DNA of 64,000 bases from Capniomyces stellatus. Lineage: Eukaryota; Kickxellomycota; Harpellomycetes; Harpellales; Legeriomycetaceae. The DNA lies in assembly GCA_001661515.1 (NCBI GenBank), contig LUVW01000001.1, forward strand, positions 1,252,179-1,316,178, given 5' to 3'. Each line of letters opens with the position of its first letter. Position 1 is the stretch's first letter. Below are positions 45,804-57,500 of the stretch, in pieces. A program made the translations under genes and the position numbers. Under the pieces are notes generated by a model. The model was not told where the DNA came from. It ran no database searches and was given only the letters and a program-made list of their open reading frames with translations.

Positions 45804-48800
45804 ATGCAAAGAGCAACTCAGAAAACAAACGTTCAAAAAGAACAGGCCAACATTGCCAATGCCAATGAGCAAAATTATGTACCATCAACCGATGGGCAAG
45901 CTGCGCCTCAAGACGGCAGCCCTGACTTGAGTGCTATTTACGAAACCTTGCAAAAACTTAGCCAGCAAGTCAAAGAGTTGGAGGGAAAGACTGGCGGTGG
46001 GGAAAAGCAATCGACTATGTTGAATTTTGACATATTCAAAAACGCACTCAAAGAAGTGAGCAGAGTCGTCCCAACACTTGCAGATACCGATTTGAGAACA
46101 AGTTTCGAATTGGCTACCCAGATTCCAAAGGGCTTAAACTCGCCAAAGGATCCTTGGAGCCAAGACGCTCAAGTGGGAGCGGATGGTGATGTTGTAAAGG
46201 ATAATGATTTGGAGGAGATGGGTGCTAAGGCAGCAAGTTGCAGCAGCTGTATGCAAAGAATTGTTGGGGGGTTGTGGGAATGTGTAGAGTGTGTGGATTA
46301 CAACGAGTGCCAAAACTGCAGATACGACAAGAGTAAGCCGAGCCATATGCATCCTCTTGCATCAGTTCCGTATGAGGACTCATTGGCAAAGTTGAATTCA
46401 GTAGAGGGGCCGGAATTTGTAGTGTATTGCGACAACTGCGAAAAGGAGGTTAGTGGAATGCGTTGGAAGTGTAAAGGATGCAAAGACTATGACCTTTGCG
46501 GAAGGTGCCGATCTGAGGGGATTAAGATTCATCAGGAGACGATGGGGGCAGATCATGTATTTGGGTCTTCGTACAATGTAAACTACTCATTGTCAGGTGG
46601 TGAGTTGCCGGTGAAGGAAGGGTATGAGGCAGTGGTAGTGTGCGACAATTGTAACAATAAAGTGGTGGGGTTGAGGTATATGTGTGATGCGTGTGAGGAG
46701 TACGACTTGTGCCAAAACTGCATGAAAAATTCAAAGGAGATTCATCCAGAGCATGGAGACTTTGTAGCAGTGTTACTGGAAAAGAGGGAGACAGAGGAGT
46801 CACGAAGCAGTGAGGCGTTGAGAGCAAAGGTAGCAAATAAGCAGAACAAGCAGCTTTCCAAATTGGCCAAGAAGCAGCAGAAGATGGCAAAGGAGGTAGG
46901 GAAATCGATTAACATTGGGGACATTGAGAGCTCGATTAGATCTGTTGCCAACGAGCAGGAGTCGTTGCAGATGAAGACAGAGAGGATGAGAATGGAGATG
47001 GAAAAGAAACACAACCTGCTTGTTTTAAAGGCAAAGGAGGCACATGAGAAGGCAGTCAGAAAGGCAGCCAAAGCAGCAGCCAAAGCCAAGTCTAAAGCCG
47101 AAGCCAAAAAAGCCAAAATGCTGAAAAAGAGCTTGGAAGGCAAAACATTTGGAAATAACCAGACAACAACGGACGAAACGACCAATGAGTCAGACACCTC
47201 AGTATCAAATGGGCCTAAGGAGGAGTCAGCAGACGAGAAAACGTCCAGCAGCAGCAGCAGCAGCAGCAGCCAAGAGCCAGAAAGAGAAAGGTGTAGCCAC
47301 AAGTTCTGCAAAAAGAGTGCCTGTCTTCTTGCCAAGCATGCCGAAAGCGTCAAAAGGGCACAGGAATTCCGGTCATCACGGGGCAGTTCTGGACATCCAG
47401 GCCATTATAAGCTCTGTGGAAAGACTAGAGAGAATGTTGAGAATCTAAAGAGAGCAGCCAAAGGCAACAGTAATAGTAGCAGTAGCAGCACAACTCAGAA
47501 CAAAACTCAGAGCCACCACATCACTAGAGTATTCCCAGAATATGATGGCGATTTAAGCGGGTGCTTTGTTGAGGACCTGACCATTCCTGACAAAACAGTT
47601 CTTGGGCCTTCAGAGGAGTTTGTCAAGATTTGGTCGGTTGCCAATGTAGGCGACACTGACTGGCCAGAGGGCACAAAACTGGTGTTTGTGCGTGGGCCAC
47701 AGATGTTTAAGCCAAACATGATGAGTTTCTCAGTTCTTCCGGCCGAGAAATTCGGCAAAGTCAGTATTGTTGCCGACATGATTTCGCCTCCATACGCTGG
47801 ACACCACAGAAGTGTGTGGAGACTAGCAACTCCTGACATGAAGCTCTTTGGCGACAATCTCTGGTGTGACATTGTTGTTGAAGACCACGTAAAAAACCCA
47901 ATCCCAGACATGCCTCACTCTGAACATTTGGGTACACCCTGCAGTGCTTCCGGGTTCCATAACATTAACTTGCCAGGATCTTTTGGAAAACCATGTTCTG
48001 GAACTGAAACTGAAACTGAAACTGGAACTGGAACCGAAACTGGAACCGAAACTGGCCATACTAAACGTAGCTCATGTCTTCGTAACGGTTTAGGTACACA
48101 TAAAGCTCATCACCACCCACATAATCATGCTCACCACCAACACCATCATGCTCACCACCAACACCATCATGCTCACCACCAACACCCACACCAACACCCA
48201 CATCACCATCACCACCAACATCACAGGTCAAGTTTCATCAACAAGTACGCAAACCAAGAAACTTTGGCCGAGTACACCACAGCACTGACCGATGCTCTAG
48301 GCCCTGTTATTAAAAGTTTTGCCCAAGTTGGTGCCGGTATTCTCGATGACCTTGTTAAAAAGGGAGTCGATGCTCAAAAGACCTACCAATCGTCTTTCAA
48401 TGCCTCAGCCAACCAAACCTCCAGCTCCTCGGAAAAGCCATCAGCTGCAGATTCAAAATCCAAAGACGGCGAGTCTACAAAATCAAGCCTGCACACCGAC
48501 ATTGCTGCTGCCGCCATCGCCAATGCCAAAGAACTGATTGAAAAGCACACATCCCAGTTTGTCAACAACATTACTGCTAAAAGCGGCGAACATCACGTTA
48601 TCAACCATCAAAATTACTCCTCTGACTTCCCAAGCTCTGCCTCGCCTACCCCCGCCAACTCTGCAGGGTTTACTCGTTCAGTCCCAGAAACCACCAAAAC
48701 AACCAGTAAGGTCATTGTCACCCCAAACTCCACCACAAAGGTCACCACAAAGACCACCACCAAATCATCCACCACTTCCACTCCCAATTATCACGAGGAA

Positions 48801-49316
48801 ATCGATTTCAACTCTGCCAACAACGGAAAGCCATACTCATCCGACAGTGCCGTTGATGCTGCTATAAGAAAAGCCTTTGAAGCTACCAAGGACACCAAGT
48901 TGGTTACCTCAGTATCTGCTGTTGCCCCAGTAGTCAACAATGCCAATGTCCCAAGCCCAGCCCCAAGCTCCATCAAGTCCAGCAAATCTTCAGTTATGGA
49001 GGAGGTCAATATAACTGATTCAATGACCAACTTGGCCTCAGCTTCAGCTCCATCGCCAGCTCAACTAAAAATCGACTCTGAATTTGAGGCTTCAGCCAAG
49101 GGTATTGAGAAGATTGTCAAGAGACTGAACTCCCAATCTCAGATCTTGGGCCAGTCCAGCAGTGCTATTTCTGCCTCAAAGGTATCTGTTGAAGATCTCC
49201 AGCCTGTCGACACTGACTCTGATTCCAGCAGCGATAGCGACAGTGATAGTGATAGTGACCAAGACGAAAAGGAGTACGAACTCGTTTACAGCTTCAATAA
49301 CAAGAACAACATCTAA
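45804..49316 (+). CDS. NBR1: Nbr1-like selective-autophagy receptor: three ZZ domains, FW domain, LIR
   Basis: 1170 residues, single exon. ZZ zinc fingers lie at about residues 146-187, 208-246 and 278-318, each with paired CxxC and the terminal His pair. A long Lys/Ala-rich coiled coil spans about 350-445. An Ig-like FW (four-tryptophan/NBR1) domain lies at about 575-694: VEDLTIPDKTVLGPSEEF, then WSVANVGDTDWPEGT, then GHHRSVWRLATPDMKLFGDN. ZZ x3 plus FW is the layout of fission-yeast Nbr1. There is no N-terminal PB1 domain. A His-rich tract covers about 765-808. The last residues read DSDSDQDEKEYELV: an acidic run, then Tyr1158-x-x-Val1161, a good Atg8-interacting motif. The expected role is carrying cargo enzymes to the vacuole. 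The polyserine and Glu-Thr-Gly tracts are repeat-derived. Confidence 0.9.
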   Translation: MQRATQKTNVQKEQANIANANEQNYVPSTDGQAAPQDGSPDLSAIYETLQKLSQQVKELEGKTGGGEKQSTMLNFDIFKNALKEVSRVVPTLADTDLRTSFELATQIPKGLNSPKDPWSQDAQVGADGDVVKDNDLEEMGAKAASCSSCMQRIVGGLWECVECVDYNECQNCRYDKSKPSHMHPLASVPYEDSLAKLNSVEGPEFVVYCDNCEKEVSGMRWKCKGCKDYDLCGRCRSEGIKIHQETMGADHVFGSSYNVNYSLSGGELPVKEGYEAVVVCDNCNNKVVGLRYMCDACEEYDLCQNCMKNSKEIHPEHGDFVAVLLEKRETEESRSSEALRAKVANKQNKQLSKLAKKQQKMAKEVGKSINIGDIESSIRSVANEQESLQMKTERMRMEMEKKHNLLVLKAKEAHEKAVRKAAKAAAKAKSKAEAKKAKMLKKSLEGKTFGNNQTTTDETTNESDTSVSNGPKEESADEKTSSSSSSSSSQEPERERCSHKFCKKSACLLAKHAESVKRAQEFRSSRGSSGHPGHYKLCGKTRENVENLKRAAKGNSNSSSSSTTQNKTQSHHITRVFPEYDGDLSGCFVEDLTIPDKTVLGPSEEFVKIWSVANVGDTDWPEGTKLVFVRGPQMFKPNMMSFSVLPAEKFGKVSIVADMISPPYAGHHRSVWRLATPDMKLFGDNLWCDIVVEDHVKNPIPDMPHSEHLGTPCSASGFHNINLPGSFGKPCSGTETETETGTGTETGTETGHTKRSSCLRNGLGTHKAHHHPHNHAHHQHHHAHHQHHHAHHQHPHQHPHHHHHQHHRSSFINKYANQETLAEYTTALTDALGPVIKSFAQVGAGILDDLVKKGVDAQKTYQSSFNASANQTSSSSEKPSAADSKSKDGESTKSSLHTDIAAAAIANAKELIEKHTSQFVNNITAKSGEHHVINHQNYSSDFPSSASPTPANSAGFTRSVPETTKTTSKVIVTPNSTTKVTTKTTTKSSTTSTPNYHEEIDFNSANNGKPYSSDSAVDAAIRKAFEATKDTKLVTSVSAVAPVVNNANVPSPAPSSIKSSKSSVMEEVNITDSMTNLASASAPSPAQLKIDSEFEASAKGIEKIVKRLNSQSQILGQSSSAISASKVSVEDLQPVDTDSDSSSDSDSDSDSDQDEKEYELVYSFNNKNNI

Positions 49317-49819
49317 TTACTCGATTTTAGTTAGTATTATTTTTGTCCGATTTGATTTATTTTATTTTTTTATTTAATCAAAGTTATTTATTAGTTTTGT
49401 GTGTCGTTTTTATAGTCTTATAACAAACATGTAATTCTTGTAATCTAGAATAAATACATTACCGTTGCAGCAGATGGGCAGCAGTACGTGCAGATAAACA
49501 CCAATATCCCTGAACCAATGCCCATCGGGTACGGACGATCTAATTGATCGAAGGGGTGTTGGCTAATAGAGTCATTTAACATATCAAAATAGCACAGTGT
49601 TTTATAGTATTTTATGGTATTGTTTAATATTGTATGTTTTGTTGTGTTGATTTTGTTACCAATAAACCATATAAATAAAAATAAATAAAAAAAAGAGTTG
49701 TAAATAAAGTAAATAAATAAAATCTACATATTAAAGCAAAGCAGGCAATCGTGTCAAAAGATGGTGAAAAACAGAAGCACCATAGCTTAAAGAAGGAAAA
49801 AAAAAGAAAAGGGAAATAC
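49317..49819. other. Convergent intergenic region, Nbr1-like and POP1
   Basis: AT-rich 503 bp with T-rich then A-rich stretches. No gene is supported. Confidence 0.45.
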
Positions 49820-52800
49820 TTAGATAATTTCAAGTCGGTATTGTCTAGAAACTTTGGCATCTATGTTGGTAACATCAACGAGCATCGTGTTGTTTGGTGA
49901 ATTAGCTCTATCTTTTCCAACAAGGTTGAGATGTTGGTCAGATGTGGGATTAAAGTGGTTGCGAAGCTTGAACAGACTTTTTAACGAGCAAATAGCGATG
50001 GCAAATCCAGCGCTAGTAGAGTATGATTGGCGGCCCTCGATTACGTAACCAATGATTTCTGAGCTTTTAGGAAACGAGGGTTTTTTTATGGTGTTTGGTT
50101 TGGAGGTGTAACAAGCGAGCGTATTGTTTGTGGGCTTGATATCGTTGTTGTTGTTGTTGGTGAGGCTTAAATCAGGCAGCGTTATAGCCGCATTGGCTTC
50201 AGGAACACCCCTTTTGATGCAGGTCAATTTTACGCGGACCAATGCTTTGTTAAAGTCAAAGTTGGTACACGTGTTTGCACCGCCTAGATTGTCGCTGCAA
50301 CCAGGTTCCACAGCCTCCCTGAATTTACAAGCCAGCGGAGATACCCAAGATTGGAAGCATTCATTCTTGTTTGGCGTTGGTAAGTTAGTGCTGGTTGTCG
50401 CCACGCTAAGCATTTCCTTGACTGTTTTAACACCAAATTCAGAGCATATAAGCCATGATTGGCCAGTTTTGCCACAATTTGTGTTTTCTGTTTCACTGCT
50501 CTTGTCAACTTCAGTTTGGCCTGGTTGCTGGTTAGTGATGGAATTACTTTGTATAACTTTTACAGAGTCATTGTCTTTATTATCGAGGCTGTATTTGCAC
50601 TTACTTTCCAAAAACATATATTTTTTCAGTTCTTCAGGCTCATCGCATCCAACCAAACTGTTGATTGGCGGGTAAAAAGGCGACTTCACGTTTAGTTTTT
50701 CATAGTTTTCTCGTTTGCTTTTTGGTTTTCTGTTCCAAATCTCGAATTTGCTTTTGGCCGATTCGTTGAACTTGCTAACTTCCATGTCGTCCTTCTTCAA
50801 TGCACGCCCAGTCCGACTCACTTCATTTTCATCTTTTTCGTTGTTCTCGTCGTCCTTGTTAACCGAAAAGTTCCCAAACGAAGTGAATCCGCCATCTACC
50901 AAGTACTTGTTATACGACTGCGTGGTTGGCCACTGATTCGGAAAGCTGGGCAGCTTGGATTCAAATAGCAGCAAGTTCTGCTCCTTCAATCCTATTGCCC
51001 TTCCTCCAGCAAACACCAAAGACTTCCAAAAGTCAAGCACAAAACCTGATGGGCAAACCAGTGTCCACCCAGACACACAGTCTTTGTCACCAGTTGACAA
51101 TCCAGACTCTGACGACAGTGTAGATCCGGTGTAGTGCGACGGTCCTCTTCTAATCATGATTACTGGAATCGATACGTCATTTGGCCCAGCTTTGAGTTTA
51201 GTCCCCGGGATGAGTTGCTACTCAATTTAAAGAAAAACAAAAGGCCAAAAGGCACTGTTAGTAATCAGACTCAATAGCCAATCAATATAATGACTAAACT
51301 AGCAAAGTAACAGAAACAGAGGCAATAATTTTAACTTACATTTTTTTTCCTTTCGTTTAGCTGGTTTTCTGATTGTTTGAGCTCACGCAGCTTTTTGGAA
51401 CATTCACTAGACCAAATCCCTTGTCCAGACGTTAGTTCCAACACGGACGTGGTGTATGTCTGGATATCTTTGAATATTTTGCTACAGTCAATGCCGCCTA
51501 AATCGTGCCCATCCATTTCACTCTGACTAGCCTTTGTTATCTGTTCGTTAGTAGAGTTCACTGTAGACTTGTAACTCGGATCAACCATTCTTTGTGGAAA
51601 ACTAATATCAGTATTTTTTATATTTACATTGTTGTATTAGCAAACAACCAACACACTACTCCTCAATATATAGATTTACATTTATGTTGCTGAAAAACGA
51701 ATCTTGGGCTTTGGATATTAGTTTTGGAAATCAGTAAATAAAGATATCAAATCAAATCAAACCAATGAACATACTTTAACCTAGGGTCGACAGAGTCAAA
51801 GTTAAGTACCAGACCTTCAGGAATGGACCCTGAGTCTGGGATAGAACCAATCAAATCCCACACCTATTTGCCATCATAACCATACATTTAGCTGCAGCAC
51901 TTGATCAATAAACACAATAATTGACGGCAACACACATGAATTAATACATTATGTAGCTAACAATTACAAAGAAAAGAAAAAAAAACAACTTACTCTAGAA
52001 CCCGAAATCCCGTTCTGTTGATGAGTGTTTCCTGTTTGTTCTTGTGGCGACTTTACAATCGATTGCAGTAGGTTTGTGGAGAAGCTGCCGTACACATCGA
52101 TCGACATCAGTTCGGTTGATCTATCGGTAACCTCAACTTTATGTACAGTCTCGTTGTTTATCTTTGTGACAAGCTGAAGCGTTTGCTCATAAATAGAAGG
52201 GTGTAACCTCAGCCAGAATATCCTCTTTTTCTTTGCACCATTGCTGGACTTGTCCACGTCCACGTCCACGTCCATGTTCTCAGTACTTGAGCTGTTGATG
52301 CTGACTGTATCTGGCCCCCATATACCCAGGGCAGGCCCCACACACATACCACTGCCACCTCCTTCAAACAGTACCATCGGTACCGCCTTTGTTCCGTTCG
52401 TGTACCTAATGAAATTATTTTATTTATTTATATTCTAGTTTCGGTATTGACAAATTAAAAATAACCTACATAGTATCCCGAAAGGTGGGGAGGACTTGCA
52501 AACTCCTTGCCAGCAAAATATATATTCAGCGAAGGAAATCGTTTTACCTAACAGAGTCAATATTCGTAGTGCCTAGGCTCATTTTTTGAAACAGTGATAT
52601 GATATCTTTTACAGAACCAACCAACTCCAGCGTCCGAGTGTATGAAACGTCCTGAATCATCGATTTATGCAATGATAGATATGTAGATCTGTGGCTTTTA
52701 GCATTCGGTGTTTCCGCCTAAAAGAAGCAACAATATTAATACCACAGGTTGTCAGTGTTCCATAAATGTATATATACACCAAACCAGCCTTCACCTGCCC

Positions 52801-53603
52801 CCCCCCCCGCCTTCAAATACAGTATCTTTTAACCAGACGTTCATAACCTACAATACATTACTGGTTTACAATAGCATTTTAATTTATCAATGTGTAAGGA
52901 TATTCTTACAATCATAATTCCCCACTTTTCAACCATTTTCATTCGCTTAGTATGCCAAATGTGTGTCTCTAGCCACCTTTTCCCTCTTTGTCTGCGAGTA
53001 TACTCCTCAATAAGACTGTTTCTTTTTCGTCGGTGTTGCCTGTTCCTTACGCTAGGCCTCTTTTTTCCTGATGCGAGAGTTTTACCGCTTCCATTTTGTG
53101 TGTCCTTCTCGTTATTATTTTTTGTTTTTGGCGATTCAGACAACGAGATCTCCATTAGTGTGCGTGCCCTTAGGCGCATTGGAACTCTTTTTACATTGTG
53201 ACTAGCCGCTCTTCTTCTCAAATGTCTTGGAAGTGTTTGGAACGCTCTAGCATTTCCTGCTTTTCTATTATTTAAATTTGTATTTGATTTTGTTTCCTTT
53301 ATTTTAAACCCTCCGCCCTTTCTTTCAAAAAAAAAAACAAATAATTTATCTTTTCTTTGGTTCAACCGAACCTTGATTATAATTCCAATTATGCTTAACC
53401 TAAATACCATACCACGCTGCTTACTTTGATTGTTCCAGAGACTGACCCATAGCGCATATCTCAAAAGCCCGCGCCTCGACAAAATTTTCAACTTCAATCA
53501 GCTTTGCGGTACATCCTACAAATCCAGAAATAACGTTTTTTTTACGCTTCCATAACATGCTTACATCACAAAAACAACCGAATTTTGGTAAACTGAACCT
53601 CAT
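49820..53603 (-). CDS. POP1: POP1, protein subunit of RNase P and RNase MRP
   Basis: Largest protein of the nuclear tRNA- and rRNA-processing ribonucleoproteins. Seven exons: 53425-53603, 52910-53264, 52548-52717, 51994-52405, 51781-51863, 51340-51601 and 49820-51217. They give 952 residues with all phases consistent. The N-terminal POP1 domain shows VENFVEARAFEICAMGQSLE, then FQTLPRHLRRRAASHNVKRV and RRQRGKRWLETHIWHTKRM. Later come AKSHRSTYLSLHKSMIQDVS, RYTNGTKAVPMVLFEGG and the POPLD domain (GWTLVCPSGFVLDFWKSLVF, AGGRAIGLKE, about residues 510-590). The C-terminal YVIEGRQSYSTSAGFAIAIC block also fits. The start at 53603 is the first Met in frame. The Met at 53558 (16 codons later) is an alternative, since the first 15 residues are not conserved. 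Confidence 0.92.
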
Positions 53604-54553
53604 TTACCTGGATTTTGCGTGTTTATCTGTCGATAGAAATCTCTTTTGGCTAATTAACAGAAAACAGATTATTACAGATTATTAATTGTGAGGTTTTTAT
53701 TGCAATATCCTCCCTTTATGATTTTACAAAGTTTGAGCTGTTCTACGTTTTCCGAAACATTTTAATTGAAGAAAGTAAGGCGCGTTTACCTTTTTTTTTA
53801 TCACGGCCTTGTAGCTCGGATATCCGATTGAAATTGTTTTTTCTTTTATCCATTGCAAGTATCGAACCTGTGTAATGGCTTTAAATTAGTTGCAATTAAG
53901 AAAGATCAGGATGCTCGTATTCTTTACACCTTTTTTTCCTTTTTTTTCTTTTTGAATCCGATTGTTTGATTTCAACACTATTTAACTAGATTTTAAAAAG
54001 CACGGATTTCTCACTAAACACAAGTAAAATCTAAAAACAACCAACTTGTAAAAAAAAAAATAGATCATTGATTTAGCCAACAAAAAAAAACGTTCAAAAT
54101 ATCCTGTTAATAATATAAATTTTCTATTACTATATTGTTATATATTTTTTACTGTGGTATTGGGGGGGGGGGGGGGGGNNNNNNNNNNNNNNNNNNNNNN
54201 TGGGGGGGGGGGGGGGGGGGGGGGGGGGTTACGGGCCAATTAAATTAAAGAAAGCTTTAAAAAAGTTGAGCAAAAGTAGGCAAAAATGTTGCTTTGGTTT
54301 ACAGTAGTAGATGGTGTAATTTACTTTGGTGGTTAAAAATACTGGACATTATATTTTTATTTGAAATCACCATAAGTCAGTTAGGTAGAGATATTGATTA
54401 GGGCAAAAAAAAAAAGAAAAGTCTATTACTCGAGAGAGAAAAAAAAAGAGGTGTACACAAGACACTAGCAAAACTTTCCAAATAGGGGTCAGTGATGCGA
54501 GTCTTAATTAAAAGAGATATATATGGCAAGTAAGCGCCGATTGTACGAGTATG
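53604..54553. other. Intergenic with G-run-flanked assembly gap
   Basis: POP1 5' flank and the 3' flank of the second Zn2Cys6 gene. AT-rich apart from the G homopolymers around the gap. No gene seen. Confidence 0.5.
54179..54200. other. Assembly gap (22 N) between G17 and G27 runs
   Basis: G run 54162-54178, Ns, then T and a G run 54202-54228. The gap may stand for one long G tract or for missing sequence. Confidence 0.97.
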
Positions 54554-57500
54554 TCAAGACGAGATATCTTTGATTAAAACGACATAGTCATCATTTTTCC
54601 TGCAGTAGGGATAGCAGTTTTCCAGAAAACTGACAATAAAAGATATCCCAGAGTAGGCCTTTGATATTTTGGCGGCATCTAATGTTGCAGATAGCTTTTC
54701 AATATTGACAAGCTGGACTCTGGCGGCGACAATTAGAGTATACACAAGCAAGTCTGAGTATGGGTTGATATAAGCGACTGGGGAGGAAAGGAGGCTGAAA
54801 TGGGACTGGGAGCTAAGAAACTTGAGTATTTTAGTTTTCTGTGGTGATGAGATATGCAAAGGGTACTTGTTGGTTAGGGGAAAATTCTGGTCAACGTCGA
54901 TTTTAATACTATCAACACAAGGAGTGTGGTTGTAGTATTTGGTATTAGGGTCTAATGCGCTGCTGTCGACTGTTGAAGCGCCTAGATGTGACTGAACTTT
55001 AGTTAATGACGAGACAAAGCCAGAGGAATCGCAGGCCAAATTCGTGCCAACATACGACTCTTTGTTGTACGTCCCAGGATTGCCATCGTTTTCCGAGACT
55101 TCGTTTTTGGACAAAGAATAGTTTTTCTGGCAGAAATTTACGTCTGTATTGCTTGTTAAATCGACGTGGTTTGGATACATAGCTGGGCTAGCAGTGGAGT
55201 TGGGTGGTTCCCTAAACAGTTGTGATCTGGATACATCGATGGGGCCATCGAGATTTTCGCTGTGCTTGCCAGCATAGCTACTTTCTGGAAATACAACGTC
55301 CATGTCCCCCATCCTGAGATCAACTCTACTGTTGTTTTGGTTTACAGGGCCCCTGTCTGTTTCATTGTTGATTGTAGGCTTTGTGCTGTTTGGTACGCTA
55401 CCGTCCAAACCACCGCCATTTACCAAGTACCTCGAGCTAAACAGATTTGCTGTTAAAATCCATTGGTCGAAATCGCGGTCAATGCTGCTAGAGGAAGGCA
55501 AAGAGCTCTTTTCAAGCCTTTTGTTTATTGGATTGATATCGTTTCTAAACAGATTGCTAAGCCCAGAGTCAAGGTTGAAGTCGTCAAATAACCTGAAATC
55601 GTTCAGGTTTGCTGTAGAGAGATTTGCACTTTCAAACTTTGTCGGTTCTCTTGATGATAGAACATGATTGGGTGTACTATTGGAGACTTTATCCGTGTTG
55701 CTACCTGGTACTATTGGCTGTGGAAAAGAGCTTTCTGGCCGACCTTTATCTAGTAAAAACACCAATCAGTTAGATATTAGCGTTCTAATGCTTGCATGAA
55801 GAAGTAAAATAGGAAAAAAAAAAGGAAAAAGATAAAAAGGTAAAAAAAAAAAAATGGCGATTGTTAATATGATAATATAGCAAGTATATTTGTAGTTACC
55901 ATCGATTGACCCATCCATTACATACTCAAGCATCCAGTTGGGAACTCTATGATTTAGACCAGACAGTATCTCGATAATTCCGTTGGATTCAATTATTGCC
56001 TTTTCCCACACAGAGTTTAAAAACTCCCTCAGGCTTTTAATGGCAGCTATTCTATCATTGCTCAGGTCGCCCGTGTTAAGCAACATGTTTATCATAGTTT
56101 GGCAGGTTTGGAATCCCTTGACATAATACAAAACATTCAACCCCTTGATCTGCAATAGCATGTTGAAGTGCAGGAATAGCGTCAACGGCCTGCGCTTACA
56201 GTTGAGCAGCTTGCTTTGCATCAACGGTTTAGCACTATTTTTAAACCGTTTATCGGGTACATTTAGGCTGGAAATAGTATTTTTGTCGCTCCTGTAATAC
56301 AAAGCATTTGAGCCTAGATTCCTGGAGGCGTGGAACGGTTGATCGCTTTCTGAACTATATTCTCTTGAGCTGGTTTTAATCACAACGTCTTCCAACCCTG
56401 TACTGTACTCTTTAAAAAGGCTTTCGGTTAGGTTGATACCTGATTTTTTATTTCCGAATGCAGTTTTATAGCCATTTCTATAGCCCTTGCGATTAGGTTT
56501 AGCTTTTGTTTTTTCTTCTTGAAAGTGACAACTGTTGTGGTCATTATTAGCCAAACCATCCATTCTATGCTGGGCATTCAACCGGAACTTATTATACAGC
56601 TCGTCATTATGTAGATCGCTTGGGCTTAATGCCGCCGAGTCCTCAATAACCGAAAGTAAGTTTTCTTTCAAGCCTCTAAACGATGCCTCGATTTGCTTGA
56701 AGTTTGCTTTAAATATCTCAGTCTCAAACAGCATGTTTTTTCTAGACAAAGGACTCTCGTTTAAACTAAGGCTGGCTCCCATACGGCCAATGTTTTCTAT
56801 CTCGTTACCCGCATCACTGTAAATATCAAATGATCTTTCAAACAAATGCGATACCTTGGCAACTATATGACTAGACTCTACCAAGTAGAACATAACTATA
56901 TCGGTTGAAACTGCACTATTGTTGGCGTCCCCTATTCAATGTTTAATATCCAATATTTGTTGGTTGGGTTTAATAGCAATGGTTAGTTATTTGTGCTTGC
57001 TGTTCCTGTTTGAGCAATTTTTTGACAAAGAGTCGTGGCAATTATATATGAATATTTCTAGATATAACAAGTCAAAGCAAAACATGCTAAAGGAAACAAC
57101 GAGACTCAAACCACAACAACATGTCTAGCTTGATCCGGACTATAATATTACTTACCGCTACTCGATAGCATGAAATGTTCCGAGTCCCAATCTTCTTCGT
57201 TGCAAGGTAAAGAAACAAACGATTTGTTTATGTTAATGCTGATGTTTGAGTCCAGTGTTATAGAGCACTCCAAGTCAATGACATACAGAATCCAAAAGGC
57301 TCTCCTTTGCATTTCGTTCTCAATCATTGATGAGTTGGGCCTGGATTTAAATTTGTCAGGGTTTGAGTGCTTGAGCGGCAGTTTCAGAATTGTTTTAGTC
57401 TTTTCAGCATCCAGTATTGAAAAAGGTGATGCATAGCCATTCTCACCCTCATTTTTGTTTAAATCAGGCAGCTCTGGAGAATCAACCAAATGAAAGCCAA

